From Ancylobacter rudongensis (GTDB lineage Bacteria > Pseudomonadota > Alphaproteobacteria > Rhizobiales > Xanthobacteraceae), in NCBI RefSeq assembly GCF_900100155.1, contig NZ_FMTP01000001.1:1024757-1088756 (forward strand): a DNA stretch of 64,000 nucleotides, given 5' to 3'. The notes under the pieces were generated by a model. It was not told the origin of the DNA. It searched no databases and worked only from the letters and a program-made list of their open reading frames with translations. Made by a program: the position numbers and the translations under genes. This document shows positions 20,935-31,775 of this stretch, piece by piece (positions within the stretch are counted from its first letter, which is position 1; every line of letters starts with the position of its first letter).

Positions 20935-21453
20935 TCAATCGTCGAGTCCGGGGTCACGGGGGCGGCGCGCGGCCAGTTCGTCTGTCGCATCCGCCTCGCC
21001 GGGCCGGGGCTCGAGTTCGCCCAGCAGGGTCTCGAAATCCTTGGCTTCGCGGAAATTGCGGTAGACGGAGGCAAAGCGGACATAGGCGACGTCGTCGAGC
21101 TGCTTGAGGCTCTCCATCACCCGCTCGCCGATCATCTCGGAGGTGATCTCGCTCTCGCCCATGCTCTCCAGCCGCCGAACGAGGCCGGAGACCAGCCGCT
21201 CGACCCGCTCGGGGTCGACGGGGCGCTTCCTCAGCGCCACCTCGATCGAACGGGCGAGCTTGTCGCGGTCGAACGGCACGCGCCGGCCGGAGCGCTTCAG
21301 CACGGTCAACTCGCGCAGCTGTACCCGCTCGAAGGTGGTGAAGCGGCCGCCGCAATCGGGACAGATGCGGCGGCGGCGGATGGCGGCGCTGTCCTCGGTC
21401 GGACGGGAATCCTTGACCTGGGTGTCGAGGCTTCCGCAGTAAGGACAGCGCAT
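20935..21453 (-). CDS. nrdR: Transcriptional repressor NrdR
   Basis: NrdR is the zinc/ATP-cone repressor of ribonucleotide reductase genes; it senses the ATP/dATP ratio. The 172-residue protein starts MRCPYCGS, with zinc ligands Cys3, Cys6, Cys31 and Cys34 ([12 protein letters not shown]). An ATP-cone follows ([28 protein letters not shown] ... [11 protein letters not shown]), ending with [20 protein letters not shown]. It sits 9 bp after glyA and before ribD, the usual order in alphaproteobacteria. The C-terminal tail is acidic and longer than minimal. Confidence 0.97.
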   Translation of the reverse strand: MRCPYCGSLDTQVKDSRPTEDSAAIRRRRICPDCGGRFTTFERVQLRELTVLKRSGRRVPFDRDKLARSIEVALRKRPVDPERVERLVSGLVRRLESMGESEITSEMIGERVMESLKQLDDVAYVRFASVYRNFREAKDFETLLGELEPRPGEADATDELAARRPRDPGLDD

Positions 21454-21462
21454 CGTTTCGCC

Positions 21463-22770
21463 TCAGCTGTAGATCGGGTAGCGAGCGAGCAGATCGGCGA
21501 CCTTGCCCCGCACCGCGCCTTCCACGAGGCTATCCTCGTCGGCGCCCTTCTGCGAGAGCACGTCGAGCACTTCCGCGATCATGTCGCCCACCTGCTGGAA
21601 TTCGGCCACGCCGAAACCGCGCGAAGTGCCGGCCGGTGTGCCGAGGCGCACGCCCGACGTCACCATCGGCTTTTCCGGGTCGAAGGGAATGCCGTTCTTG
21701 TTGCAGGTGATGTGGGCGCGGCCCAGCGCCGCTTCCGACACCTTGCCGGTGAGCTTCTTCGGGCGCAGGTCGACCAGCACCAGATGGGTGTCGGTGCCGC
21801 CGGAGACGATCTCGAAGCCGTGGCCCTTGAGGTTTTCAGCCAGCGCCTTGGCGTTCTCGACCACGTTCTTCGCGTAGAGCTTGAACTCGGGCTGCAGCGC
21901 CTCGCCAAAGGCCACCGCCTTCGCCGCGATGACATGCATCAGCGGGCCGCCCTGCGTGCCGGGGAAGATGGCGGAGTTGAACTTCTTCGCCAGGTCCTCG
22001 TCATTGGTCAGAATCATGCCGCCGCGCGGGCCGCGCAGGGTCTTGTGGGTGGTGGTGGTGGTCACATGGGCGTGCGGCACCGGGTTCGGGTGGGCGCCGC
22101 CCGCCACCAGGCCGGCGAAGTGCGCCATGTCGACCATCAGATAGGCCCCGACCGAATCGGCGATGGCGCGCATCTTCGCGAAGTCGATATGGCGCGGATA
22201 GGCCGAACCGCCGGCGATGATGACCTTCGGCTTGTGCTCGTCGGCGAGCTTGGCCACCTCTTCATAATCGATGCGCTGGTCGTCGCGGCGTACATTATAG
22301 GGCACCGGCTTGAACCACTTGCCCGACAGGCTGACCGGCGCACCGTGGGTCAGATGACCACCTGCCGCGAGGTTCAGGCCTAGGAAGGTATCGCCCGGCT
22401 GCATGAGGGCGAAGAACACGGCGGTGTTGGCCTGCGCGCCGGAATGGGGCTGCACATTGGCGAAGCCGGCGCCGAACAGCTTCTTGGCGCGGTCGATGGC
22501 CAGCTGCTCGGCCACGTCGACATACTGGCAGCCGCCATAATAGCGGCGCCCCGGATAGCCCTCGGCGTATTTGTTGGTGAGCACCGAGCCCTGCGCCTCA
22601 AGCACGGCGCGCGAGACGATGTTCTCCGACGCGATCAGCTCGATCTCGTCGCGCTGGCGGCCGAGCTCGGCGGAGATGGCGCCGGCGAGCTCCGGATCGG
22701 TCTCGGCCAGCGGCGCCGAGAAGAAACGGTTGATGAAGTTGTGGCTAGAAGCATGAGCTTCGGACGACAT
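21463..22770 (-). CDS. glyA: Serine hydroxymethyltransferase
   Basis: GlyA interconverts serine and glycine, charging tetrahydrofolate with a one-carbon unit. The 435-residue protein has the PLP lysine at Lys243 in [14 protein letters not shown], plus [44 protein letters not shown] and [13 protein letters not shown]. All are canonical. It is the first gene of the run glyA-nrdR-ribD-ribE-ribH-nusB-thiL. The 243-bp spacer to the divergent deacetylase gene should hold the operon promoter; no riboswitch-like structure was recognised there. Confidence 0.97.
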   Translation of the reverse strand: MSSEAHASSHNFINRFFSAPLAETDPELAGAISAELGRQRDEIELIASENIVSRAVLEAQGSVLTNKYAEGYPGRRYYGGCQYVDVAEQLAIDRAKKLFGAGFANVQPHSGAQANTAVFFALMQPGDTFLGLNLAAGGHLTHGAPVSLSGKWFKPVPYNVRRDDQRIDYEEVAKLADEHKPKVIIAGGSAYPRHIDFAKMRAIADSVGAYLMVDMAHFAGLVAGGAHPNPVPHAHVTTTTTHKTLRGPRGGMILTNDEDLAKKFNSAIFPGTQGGPLMHVIAAKAVAFGEALQPEFKLYAKNVVENAKALAENLKGHGFEIVSGGTDTHLVLVDLRPKKLTGKVSEAALGRAHITCNKNGIPFDPEKPMVTSGVRLGTPAGTSRGFGVAEFQQVGDMIAEVLDVLSQKGADEDSLVEGAVRGKVADLLARYPIYS

Positions 22771-23013
22771 AGACCGGCCTCCCTGGGCGGTGGCGATGCC
22801 TCCCGGCCGGCGGCGTGCCGACCGCGAAATCGAGGCGGGTCGCTTAGCACAGCACCCCGGGCTTTCAAAGCATGCCGGCCGCAAGGGTGCCTTGCATCGA
22901 GGCGGCAGCCGCAACGGAAGGGCGCGACACCGGCGCAGGAGACGAGGTGATGACAGCGCACGGGGGCGGCGCGTATCGTCGCGCCCTCACCTTCTCGCGA
23001 ATCCGGGCCCGTC

Positions 23014-24045
23014 ATGAAGATCATCCACTCGCCGCGCCATCTCGGCCATTCCGGCCATGTCGAACTGATGAACGGACAGGTCGTTCCGGCCTTCGAGAAG
23101 CCGGAACGGGTCGCGATGATCCTCAACGCCATCGGTGAGCGGCCGTTCGGCACGCTGATCGAGCCCGCCGCCCATGGCCTCGATCCGTTGCTGAAGGTCC
23201 ATGATGCCGCCTATGTCCGCTTTCTCGCCAATGCCTGGGCGATGTGGACGGCGGACGGGCGCGACTTCCCGGCCCTGCCGAGTTTCTGGCGGGCACCCGG
23301 CATGCGCACGGACATCGAGCCGGAAACGATCGACGGCAAGCTCGGCCATTTCTCCTTCGATGCCGGCTGCTGCATGGTCGCGGGCACGTGGGATGCGGTG
23401 CAGGCCGCCGCCGACATCGCCCTGACCGGCGCCGACCTCGTCGCCAGTGGCGAGAGGGCGGCGTTCGCCTTGTGCCGGCCGCCGGGCCATCACGCCCATG
23501 CCGGCACGATGGGCGGCTACTGCTTCATCAACAATGCCGCCGTGGCGGCGCAGAGCCTGCGGGACCGGGGCGCCGCGCGCGTCGCCATCCTCGATGTCGA
23601 CTACCATCACGGCAATGGCACGCAGGCGATCTTCTATGATCGCCCGGACGTGCTGGTGTGCAACATCCACGCCGATCCGCTGCAGGAATTTCCCTATTTC
23701 CTCGGCTTTGCCGATGAGATCGGCGCCGGCGCCGGCGAGGGCTTCAACGCGAATTATCCGCTGCGCTGGGGCACCGATTATGCCGGCTGGGGCGCAGCGC
23801 TCGACGCGGCCTGCGCGCGGATCGAGGCGTTCGGGGCGGATGTGGTGATCGTCTCGCTCGGCGTCGACACCTACAAGGACGACCCGATCTCGCAGTTCCA
23901 GCTCAACAGTCCGGATTATCTGAAAATCGGCGCCCGCATCGCCGCCCTCGCCCGCCCGACCTTGTTCGTGATGGAAGGCGGCTATGCCGTCGAGGCGATC
24001 GGCGTCAACGTTGCCAATACGTTGGAGGGGTTTCTTCAGCGCTAA
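23014..24045 (+). CDS. aphA: Acetylpolyamine amidohydrolase (class II histone deacetylase-like)
   Basis: The 343-residue protein follows the Mycoplana ramosa acetylpolyamine amidohydrolase closely in length and motif order. Zinc ligands are Asp196 and His198 in LDVDYHHGNGTQ and Asp285 in SLGVDTYKDDP. The proton-shuttling pair is His159-His160 in CRPPGHHAHAG and the catalytic Tyr is Tyr324 in EGGYAV. The early ELMNGQVVPAFEKPERV resembles the acidic, polyamine-selecting N-terminal loop of the family. The likely job is deacetylating acetyl-putrescine, cadaverine or spermidine. Its upstream region is shared with glyA (divergent). Confidence 0.88.
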   Translation: MKIIHSPRHLGHSGHVELMNGQVVPAFEKPERVAMILNAIGERPFGTLIEPAAHGLDPLLKVHDAAYVRFLANAWAMWTADGRDFPALPSFWRAPGMRTDIEPETIDGKLGHFSFDAGCCMVAGTWDAVQAAADIALTGADLVASGERAAFALCRPPGHHAHAGTMGGYCFINNAAVAAQSLRDRGAARVAILDVDYHHGNGTQAIFYDRPDVLVCNIHADPLQEFPYFLGFADEIGAGAGEGFNANYPLRWGTDYAGWGAALDAACARIEAFGADVVIVSLGVDTYKDDPISQFQLNSPDYLKIGARIAALARPTLFVMEGGYAVEAIGVNVANTLEGFLQR

Positions 24046-24060
24046 GGTGCGGAAGGCAGC

Positions 24061-24582
24061 TCAGAGCCGGTAGAGGATCTGGTCGGTCCAGAACCGCTCC
24101 AGCCGGCTCAACGCCTTGTTGAGCTGCTGGAAATCCTGCGGCCCGATCCCGCCGATCTGCTCGATGGTGGCGAGGTGCTTGGCGTGGAGGCCTTCGACAA
24201 GGTCGCGGACCTCCTCGCCCTTGGCGGTCAGCCGGATCCGTACCGAGCGCCGGTCCACCCGCGAGCGGCGATGGTCGAGAAAGCCGGTCTCGACCAGCTT
24301 CTTGAGATTGTAGGAGACATTGGCCCCGAGATAGTAGCCGCGCGTGCGCAGTTCGGCGGCGGTCAGTTCGGCGTCACCGATATTGAACAGCAGCAGCGCC
24401 TGCACGGCGTTGATGTCCTCGCGCGCGCGCCGGTCCAGCTCGTCCTTCACCACATCCAGCAGCCGCCGATGCAGCCGCTCCACCAGCGTGACCGCCTCCC
24501 GATAAAGCGGGCGGATCGCATCCCGCCGCTCGTCTTCGGCCTCATGGATGTTGACGACGTTGACCGCCTGAGCTGCGCGCAT
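24061..24582 (-). CDS. MarR family regulator, LdtR-like
   Basis: A 173-residue winged-helix regulator. Visible are an N-terminal helix, NAVQALLLFNIGDAELTAAELRTRGYYLGANVSYNLKKLVETGFLDHRRSRVDRRSVRIRLTAKG (split HTH plus wing with the RVDRRS basic tip) and a dimerising C-terminal helix. The YYLGANVSYNLKKL recognition helix is typical of LdtR, a MarR relative described in Liberibacter and Sinorhizobium that controls an L,D-transpeptidase and stress genes. Assignment to LdtR is from memory of that motif. It is convergent with the amidohydrolase gene. The ATG at 24582 fits the family length. Confidence 0.8.
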   Translation of the reverse strand: MRAAQAVNVVNIHEAEDERRDAIRPLYREAVTLVERLHRRLLDVVKDELDRRAREDINAVQALLLFNIGDAELTAAELRTRGYYLGANVSYNLKKLVETGFLDHRRSRVDRRSVRIRLTAKGEEVRDLVEGLHAKHLATIEQIGGIGPQDFQQLNKALSRLERFWTDQILYRL

Positions 24583-24719
24583 GGATCGTATCCCGGTCTC
24601 AGAATGGAGGATTGGTTCCCTCTCATGAGGCGGCAAGTCTCACGCCGGCGGGGCTAAGATCGGTTTAAGCGACAGGCTGAATCCTTCGTCACCGCAACGG
24701 GTTAATGAAAGATGAAGAC

Positions 24720-25151
24720 TCAGCGTTCGCTCTCGCGCGCGGCCTTGTAGGTAAGGAAGGCATAGGCGGCGACCAGCACCGTCTCAATGGCGGCGACGAT
24801 CATCAGCCGGCCGACGCCCTCCGGTGCCGAGGCGTTGATGAGGATCTGCACCATCGCCGTCACCAGCCAGAGCACCACGCCCCAGGACGCGCCGAGCCAG
24901 AGGCCCACGGCCGCAACCGGGTTCATGATGGCGGCCCAGATCACCGCCGACTGAGCGGCGAGGGAAAGCATTTCGAAGCGGCTGGTGTCCCCGTCCCAGA
25001 CGCCGCAGACGAGGGTCCAGCTGTAAACCGTCTTCACCATCAGGAAGCCGGCGAGGCAGCGCAAATACAGAATCACACGCGATTGCCACAGCGGCATGCG
25101 TGCCCCGGCCGGGCCAAGGGTGGCGTCTATGGGATCGTAGGGAGAACTCAT
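24720..25151 (-). CDS. DUF6163-like four-helix membrane protein
   Basis: A 143-residue inner-membrane protein with four predicted helices (RVILYLRCLAGFLMVKTVYSW, MLSLAAQSAVIWAAIMNPVAAVGLWLGASW, VVLWLVTAMVQILIN and LMIVAAIETVLVAAYAFLTY). I think it belongs to DUF6163, which is often found next to LdtR in Rhizobiales, but that is recall rather than a search. The ATG at 25151 gives a normal cytoplasmic N-tail. It follows the hydrolase gene by 25 bp, and the LdtR-like gene lies about 140 bp further on. Function unknown. Confidence 0.65.
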   Translation of the reverse strand: MSSPYDPIDATLGPAGARMPLWQSRVILYLRCLAGFLMVKTVYSWTLVCGVWDGDTSRFEMLSLAAQSAVIWAAIMNPVAAVGLWLGASWGVVLWLVTAMVQILINASAPEGVGRLMIVAAIETVLVAAYAFLTYKAARESER

Positions 25152-25176
25152 GGCGCCTGCATACTCCAAAACGCGG

Positions 25177-26247
25177 TCAGGCCAGCAGCAATTCGTCGTC
25201 AAGCGGCGTATCGAACAGGGCGGCGATGGCGGCGGGGTCGACCTCCTCCAGCCGCGCCGGGCGCCAGGCCGGCTTCTGGTCCCTGTCCACCAGCACCGCG
25301 CGCACGCCCTCGAAGAAGTCGGACTGGTCGAGCAGGCGCGTCACGAGGCGGAACTCCAGCCTCAGACAACCCGCCAGATCAAGAGCCGGGCCACGCTGCA
25401 TCTGCTGGAAGGCGATGTGCACGCTGGTCGGCGAGGCGCGGCGGATGGTCTCCAACTGCAACCGGGCGAAGGCGGCGACGTCGCCCTCGCCTTCCCCCAC
25501 CTTCTCCAGCGCGATGAGAATGGCCGCCACCGAGCCGCCGGCGAAGATGCGGTCGATGTGCGGGTAGAGGCCGGCAAGATCGGGGGCTGGCGGCCGAACC
25601 GCCAGGCGCGCGAGGCGCCCGTCCATCGCCTCACCCGCCGCCAGCGCGTCGATCAGCTCCGGCCAGCGGGCGGTCGGGACATAATGGGTGTAGAGGCCGA
25701 GCGCCAGCGCGTCCGCCATGCCGATCCGGGCACCTGTCATGGCGAGCCAGGTGCCGCTCCAGCCGGGAAGGCGCGGCAGCACGAATGTGCCGCCGACATC
25801 GGGAAACAGGCCGATAGCGACTTCCGGCATGGCGAAGCCGAGATTCTCTCCGGCCACGCGGTAGCGTCCATGGCCGGTGAGGCCGAAGCCGCCGCCGAAG
25901 CACAGGCCGTCGACCAGCGAGGCGAAGGGCTTGGGGTAGCGGGCAATGAGATAGTCCAGCGCGTACTCGTCGCGCCAATACTGCCGGGCCTCCTGCTTGC
26001 GCCCGGAACGGCCAAGCTCCGCCATGGCGCGCACGTCGCCGCCGACGCAGAACGCGCGCTCATGCGCCGAACGGAGCACCACATGGGCGATGCGGGAATC
26101 GCTGATCCAGGCTCGCAATTGCGCGTCCATCGCCCGCACCATCGGGTGATCGAGCGCGTTCAGCGCGCGCGGCCGGTCGAGCGTCACGATGCCAAGGGCG
26201 CCGCGCTCCTCGAAGCTGATGCCGATCTCTGCTGTCATGTCACTCAT
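25177..26247 (-). CDS. 3-hydroxyisobutyryl-CoA hydrolase (enoyl-CoA hydratase/isomerase family)
   Basis: A 356-residue crotonase-fold protein. Its length and the C-terminal extension (ending ATIAALFDTPLDDE-like residues) match 3-hydroxyisobutyryl-CoA hydrolases of valine breakdown rather than ~260-residue hydratases. Key segments are ALNALDHPMVRAMDAQLRAW, AFCVGGDVRAMAELG, DGLCFGGGFGLTGHGRYRVA (oxyanion hole), FAMPEVAIGLFPDVGGTFVLPRLPG (with the catalytic Glu/Asp) and LTRLLDQSDFFEGVRAVLVDRDQKPAW. Other valine genes are not adjacent. The ATG at 26247 (MSDMTAEIG) was chosen over an extension. Confidence 0.88.
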   Translation of the reverse strand: MSDMTAEIGISFEERGALGIVTLDRPRALNALDHPMVRAMDAQLRAWISDSRIAHVVLRSAHERAFCVGGDVRAMAELGRSGRKQEARQYWRDEYALDYLIARYPKPFASLVDGLCFGGGFGLTGHGRYRVAGENLGFAMPEVAIGLFPDVGGTFVLPRLPGWSGTWLAMTGARIGMADALALGLYTHYVPTARWPELIDALAAGEAMDGRLARLAVRPPAPDLAGLYPHIDRIFAGGSVAAILIALEKVGEGEGDVAAFARLQLETIRRASPTSVHIAFQQMQRGPALDLAGCLRLEFRLVTRLLDQSDFFEGVRAVLVDRDQKPAWRPARLEEVDPAAIAALFDTPLDDELLLA

Positions 26248-26437
26248 GCCGCGTTGCTGTCCCCGCCCTGCCACTTAAGCTTTTCTCCGCCGCCGGCAAA
26301 GCCGCATCGCGGATCCCGCACGCCAGGTCGCGGCCGCCGCAGGGGTTGCCGCGTCAACATGCCCCGCGACCCAGGGACCGGCGCATACGCAATCAACCGG
26401 GTGAAGAGGTCGCGCGCGGCGTCGTATGGAGCTATAA

Positions 26438-27574
<1,137 letters not shown>

Positions 27575-27595
27575 CGACGGCAGGCGCAAGCGGCC

Positions 27596-28942
27596 ATGCC
27601 CGGCGGCGCGCGCGGCGGCCATCGCCTGCTCCAACGTGCCCTGATCGGCCTCGCGTTGCTGCTGCTTCCCGGCTGCGGCTCGGTGATCGACGCCGACCAG
27701 GCCCGCCTGTGCCGGGCGGTGGCTCCCGCTCTCCATGATGAGGCGGCTGACATCGTCGAGACTCAGCTTGCGCCGGTGCCGAATGATCCCACGGCGCTGC
27801 GCTATCGCTACCGCGTGCGCTCCTCCCACGGCAGCGGACCGCATGAACTGATCTGCCACTTCGCCGCCCAGGCCGGCGCCGGCCGGTTCCACCTTGTGGC
27901 GCTCCTGCAGGATGGCACGCCGCTGGGCGATGTGAAGCTCTATATCCTCCGGCGCTGGTGGCTGCAGGAAAGTCACGGCGAGACGCGGGGCGCGCCGCTC
28001 TTCCACCTGGGCAAGAGCGGGGCCTATTGGCTCCAACAGGCCCTTGGCGGAATCGTCTTGATGGGGGTCTACGGTCTCATCGCCACCGGCTTTGCCCTGG
28101 TCCACGGCCTTTACGGCCGGATCAACCTCGCTTTCGGGGAAGTGGCCGTGGCCGGCGGCGTCTATATGCTGGTCGCGATCAGCCTCGCCGGCGCGGCGGG
28201 GCGGCTCGGACCGGCCGGGCTGGCGATGGCTCTCCTGGCCGGCATTGGCGGAGCGGCGCTGCTGAGCTGGGCGATTGGCAGGACGGTGATCGTGCCCATC
28301 CTTGCCCGTGCCCGCTCGCCGCAGCCGGTGCTTATCGCCACGCTGGCCGTCGCCATCGTGCTGGCCGAACTCTTCCGCCTCACCTCTCCCTATCGTGAAA
28401 ACTGGCTGCCTGCGCTCATCAACCGGCCGATCCTCATCGCCGGGCAGGACGGCTTCATCGCCACCGTGACGCCGGCGCAGCTGCTCGCTGCCGGGCTGAC
28501 GCTCAGCGGCATTTCGCTGCTGCTCGGCCTCATCCGCTTCACCGGATATGGGCGCAGCTGGCGCGCCCATGCCGACGACCCGCTGATGGCGGCGCTGACC
28601 GGCGTGCGGATTCCCAGGCTGGTGGGCGTCACTTTCGCGCTGGCGGGAGGCTGCGCCGGGCTTGCGGGAGTGGCCATGGTGATGGCCTATGGAACGATAA
28701 CGCCCGGTGACGGGCTTTCGATGACGCTCAAAGCCTTGATTTCGGCTATTATTGGCGGCATTGGCTCCGTACCGGGTGCCTTGCTCGGCGCCGCCCTCGT
28801 CGCCAGTGTCGAAATCGTGTGGTCGTCCGCCTTCGATATCGGCTATCGCGACGTGGTGATCTATTCCCTTCTGGTGGCCGTTCTAGTCCTGCGGCCGGGA
28901 GGCCTTTTCCAGCGTGCGGCACATTCGCCGCGAGAATTCTGA
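27596..28942 (+). CDS. LivH-like ABC permease fused to a lipoprotein-like N-terminal domain
   Basis: The 448-residue protein has two parts. Residues 1-27 are a basic start, hydrophobic stretch and lipobox-like LLLPGC, followed to about residue 140 by a small extracytoplasmic-looking domain with three cysteines. From about 142 the protein is a branched-chain amino acid permease (LivH) with roughly eight helices, including YGLIATGFALVHGLYGRINLAFGEVA and GYGRSWRAHADDPLMAALTGV, and a closing GGIGSVPGALLGAALVASVE. No LivM, LivG, LivF or binding protein is nearby, so transport partners are unknown. Whether the Cys is really lipidated in a polytopic protein is unclear; the first segment may be a signal anchor. 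Confidence 0.8.
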   Translation: MPGGARGGHRLLQRALIGLALLLLPGCGSVIDADQARLCRAVAPALHDEAADIVETQLAPVPNDPTALRYRYRVRSSHGSGPHELICHFAAQAGAGRFHLVALLQDGTPLGDVKLYILRRWWLQESHGETRGAPLFHLGKSGAYWLQQALGGIVLMGVYGLIATGFALVHGLYGRINLAFGEVAVAGGVYMLVAISLAGAAGRLGPAGLAMALLAGIGGAALLSWAIGRTVIVPILARARSPQPVLIATLAVAIVLAELFRLTSPYRENWLPALINRPILIAGQDGFIATVTPAQLLAAGLTLSGISLLLGLIRFTGYGRSWRAHADDPLMAALTGVRIPRLVGVTFALAGGCAGLAGVAMVMAYGTITPGDGLSMTLKALISAIIGGIGSVPGALLGAALVASVEIVWSSAFDIGYRDVVIYSLLVAVLVLRPGGLFQRAAHSPREF

Positions 28943-28950
28943 GTGGTTCG

Positions 28951-30177
28951 ATGACCTTGCCCGTAACCCCCGCCGATGTCGCCGCCGCACGCAAGTTGCT
29001 GGATGGCGCGGTGCTGCGCACGCCTACCCTGCCGGCGCCGCGCCTCTCGGCGATTACGGGCGCGCATGTCTATGTGAAATATGAAAACCTCCAGGTCACG
29101 GCGAGCTTCAAGGAACGCGGCGCGCTGACCAAGCTGGCCAGCCTCTCGGCGCAAGAGCGCGCCGCCGGCGTCGTCGCCATGTCGGCCGGCAATCACGCGC
29201 AGGCATTGGCCTATCACGCCGCCCGGCTCGGTATCCGCGCCACGATCGTCATGCCGAAGTTCACGCCGATCGTGAAAGTGGCTGCCACCGAGGCACATGG
29301 CGCCCGGGTGGTGCTGCACGGCGAATCGGTCGGCGACGCCTCCGAAGAGGCCGACCGCATCGCCCAGGCCGAGCATCTCGTCTGGGTTCACCCCTATGAT
29401 GACCGCCATGTGATCGCCGGCCAGGGCTCGATCGCTTCGGAGATGCTGGAGGACGCGCCGGACCTCGACGCCCTGCTCGTGCCCGTCGGCGGCGGCGGGA
29501 TGATCGCCGGCATGGCGGTGGCGGCGCGCGACATGCGGCCCGATATCGAGATCGTCGGCGTCGAGACGCAGCTTTACCCCTCCATGTGGAACGCGCTTCA
29601 CCAGCAGTCCCTGCCCTGCGAAGGCGCGACGCTGGCGGAAGGCATTGCGGTAAAGCAGGCCGGCACGCTGACGCGCGAGCTGGTGTCGGCGCTGGTGTCC
29701 GACGTAGTGCTGGTGAGCGAGCCGACGATCGAGCGCGCGGTGAACCTGTTCCTGACCCAGCAGAAGACGCTCTCCGAAGGCGCGGGCGCCGCCGGCCTTG
29801 CGGCCCTGCTCGCCGATCCCGACCGCTATCGCGGCCGCAAGGTTGGGCTCGTCGTGTCGGGCGGCAATATCGACCCGCGCATCGTCGCCTCCATCATGAT
29901 GCGCGAACTGGAGCGCGAGGAGCGGATCGTTTCGTTCCGCTTTTCCATGCTGGATCGGCCGGGCGAACTCGGCATCATCGCCGGTCTGCTGGGCGGGCTT
30001 GGCGCCAACATCCTCGAAGTGGAGCACAAGCGCCATTTCCTCGACGTGCACGCCAAGGGAGCCCGGCTGGACGTAACGGTGGAGACCCGCGACCGCGCCC
30101 ATGCCGACACGGTCTATCATACGCTGATCGAGAACGGCATGGATGTGGTGCGGGTCGACTGGCAGGCCGCCGGCTAG
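28951..30177 (+). CDS. Threonine ammonia-lyase with C-terminal ACT domain
   Basis: A 408-residue PLP enzyme that deaminates threonine (or serine) to 2-oxobutyrate. Lys54 in TASFKERGAL is the expected PLP lysine, with SAGNHAQALAYHAARLG and the phosphate-binding PVGGGGMIAGMAVA loop. The last ~85 residues (RIVSFRFSMLDRPGELGIIAGLLGGLGANILEVEHKR onward) form a single ACT domain, as in the catabolic-length/short ilvA type. The ATG at 28951 follows the permease stop by 8 bp, so they may be co-transcribed. Biosynthetic versus catabolic role cannot be decided here. Confidence 0.92.
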   Translation: MTLPVTPADVAAARKLLDGAVLRTPTLPAPRLSAITGAHVYVKYENLQVTASFKERGALTKLASLSAQERAAGVVAMSAGNHAQALAYHAARLGIRATIVMPKFTPIVKVAATEAHGARVVLHGESVGDASEEADRIAQAEHLVWVHPYDDRHVIAGQGSIASEMLEDAPDLDALLVPVGGGGMIAGMAVAARDMRPDIEIVGVETQLYPSMWNALHQQSLPCEGATLAEGIAVKQAGTLTRELVSALVSDVVLVSEPTIERAVNLFLTQQKTLSEGAGAAGLAALLADPDRYRGRKVGLVVSGGNIDPRIVASIMMRELEREERIVSFRFSMLDRPGELGIIAGLLGGLGANILEVEHKRHFLDVHAKGARLDVTVETRDRAHADTVYHTLIENGMDVVRVDWQAAG

Positions 30178-30282
30178 CACGGTTTGAGCGAGAGAACGTC
30201 TGTCTCGGCGGGTTGCCGAGGCGGGAACGCTCTTGTCCGCGCCGGAGGGCGCCCCCACCTGACGGGGCAGGAGGAGACCGGC

Positions 30283-30798
30283 ATGTTCGATACACGCAAT
30301 GGCGAGGAAGAGAGGCCCTACGCCTTCGATCCGCTCGTCGAGCCGGAATATTTTCGCGGCGTGCTCTCCCGCCGGTTCATGGCGTTCCTCATCGACACCG
30401 TCATCATCTGCGTGCCCGTCGGCATGGCGGCACTGCTGATCTTCATCTTCGGCTTCCTCACGTTCGGGCTCGGCTGGTTCCTGTTCAGCCTGCTGGGGCC
30501 GGGCTATGTGGTGTGGGCGCTGGTCTATGTCGGGCTCACCCTGGGCGGACCGCGCTCGGCCACGCTGGGCATGCGCGCGATGGGGATCGAGATGCGGGTG
30601 TGGCACGGCGCGCCGATGACGCCCATGCTGGCCGTGGTCAGCCTCGTCCTGTTCTGGGTGTCGATTAGCGTCTTCACCCCGTTCGTCACGATCATCGGCC
30701 TGCTCAACCGGCGCAAGCGGCTGGCGCATGATTTCATCATCGGCACGGTCGTGACCAATAATGACGAGCGGGCGGGCGAGCTTCGCGGCTATCGCTGA
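30283..30798 (+). CDS. RDD family membrane protein
   Basis: A 171-residue membrane protein with the RDD domain: RRFMAFLIDTVIICVPVGMAALL (Arg and Asp of the first helix), a second long hydrophobic hairpin, and SATLGMRAMGIEMRVWHGAP followed by RKRLAHDFIIGTVV (last Asp). About three to four helices. The family role is loosely defined; some members are linked to Na+/H+ tolerance. The ATG at 30283 has a good Shine-Dalgarno (GGAGGAG) 6-8 bases upstream. It stands between threonine ammonia-lyase and bpt. Confidence 0.85.
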   Translation: MFDTRNGEEERPYAFDPLVEPEYFRGVLSRRFMAFLIDTVIICVPVGMAALLIFIFGFLTFGLGWFLFSLLGPGYVVWALVYVGLTLGGPRSATLGMRAMGIEMRVWHGAPMTPMLAVVSLVLFWVSISVFTPFVTIIGLLNRRKRLAHDFIIGTVVTNNDERAGELRGYR

Positions 30799-30897
30799 TC
30801 CCGCCGCCCTTGCGGATCGTAATGCTCCGCATAAAAGCAGGCTTTGACGTCGCGGCCGGGGCGCGCGATCCTCAGCCATTCGCAACGTGAACATGCC

Positions 30898-31647
30898 GTG
30901 ACCGAACATTCGCGCGACACACCGCAATTCTACCTGACCGCTCCCTCACCCTGCCCCTATCTGGCGGGGCGCTCGGAGCGGAAGGTGTTCACGCATCTGG
31001 TTGGCGAGCGGGCCACCCAGCTTAATGACGTGCTGACCCATGGCGGGTTCCGGCGCAGCCAGTCCATCGCCTATCGCCCGGCCTGCGAGCAGTGCCGCGC
31101 CTGCGTCTCGGTGCGGGTGTGCGTCGACGATTTCCGCGAGACGCGCGGCTTCCGCCGCGTGCGCCAGGCCAATGCCGACCTCATCGGCGATATCCGCGCC
31201 GCCATCCCGACTGCCGAGCAATATTCCCTCTTCCGCCTCTATCTCGACAGCCGGCACTCCGATGGCGGCATGGCCGACATGACGGTGCTCGACTATGCGA
31301 TGATGGTGGAGGACAGCCATGTCCGCACCCGGCTGATCGAATATCGCCGCCACGGGCCAGCCACGGCGGTCAGCGGGCGCGGCCAGGGGCCGCTCTATGG
31401 CGTGGCGCTGACCGACGTGCTCGCCGACGGCCTGTCCATGGTCTACTCGTTCTACGATCCCGACCAGGCCGGCCGCTCGCTCGGCACCTACATGATCCTC
31501 GACCATATCGCCAAGGCGAAGGCGATGGGCCTGCCCTATGTCTATCTCGGCTACTGGGTCGAGGGGTCGGACAAGATGAACTACAAGCGCCGCTTCCTGC
31601 CGCAGGAGCGCCTCGCCCCTGCGGGCTGGATCCGGACGGAGGAATAG
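30898..31647 (+). CDS. bpt: Aspartate/glutamate leucyltransferase (Bpt)
   Basis: Bpt transfers leucine from Leu-tRNA to N-terminal Asp or Glu, making substrates for the ClpS-ClpAP N-degron pathway. The 249-residue protein has the N-terminal cysteine segment [46 protein letters not shown] and the acetyltransferase-fold end [56 protein letters not shown]. No ATG is available at the right place, so the GTG at 30898 is taken as start; it gives the normal family length. Confidence 0.93.
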   Translation: MTEHSRDTPQFYLTAPSPCPYLAGRSERKVFTHLVGERATQLNDVLTHGGFRRSQSIAYRPACEQCRACVSVRVCVDDFRETRGFRRVRQANADLIGDIRAAIPTAEQYSLFRLYLDSRHSDGGMADMTVLDYAMMVEDSHVRTRLIEYRRHGPATAVSGRGQGPLYGVALTDVLADGLSMVYSFYDPDQAGRSLGTYMILDHIAKAKAMGLPYVYLGYWVEGSDKMNYKRRFLPQERLAPAGWIRTEE

Positions 31648-31694
31648 GTCGTCGCGCCGTCACATGACACGTTGTCGACCGCCGGCCCGCACGC

Positions 31695-31712
31695 CCGTCA
31701 TAGCGCTGTGAC
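31695..31712 (+). promoter_or_regulatory. Putative Pho box upstream of phoX
   Basis: CCGTCAT-AGCG-CTGTGAC fits the PhoB consensus of two CTGTCAT direct repeats with a 4-base gap (11 of 14 positions, exact 11-bp period). It lies 63 bp before the phoX ATG, where PhoB activation would be expected. Binding is inferred. Confidence 0.45.
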
Positions 31713-31775
31713 GTCGGAGGGGTAGCACACTGGAACGCTTCCAACTCGGAGCGGGACAGATTGCCGGAGCCCCCC

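Noticed and set aside
22771..23013. Glycine riboswitch before glyA
   Set aside because: No tandem aptamer-like structure was seen in the 243-bp spacer.
28861..30927. 688-codon antisense frame over threonine ammonia-lyase and RDD genes
   Set aside because: Shadow frame; it crosses gene boundaries without any recognisable motif.
31657..31674. Second Pho box before phoX
   Set aside because: The first half (CCGTCAC) is fair but the second half at the 11-bp period does not match.
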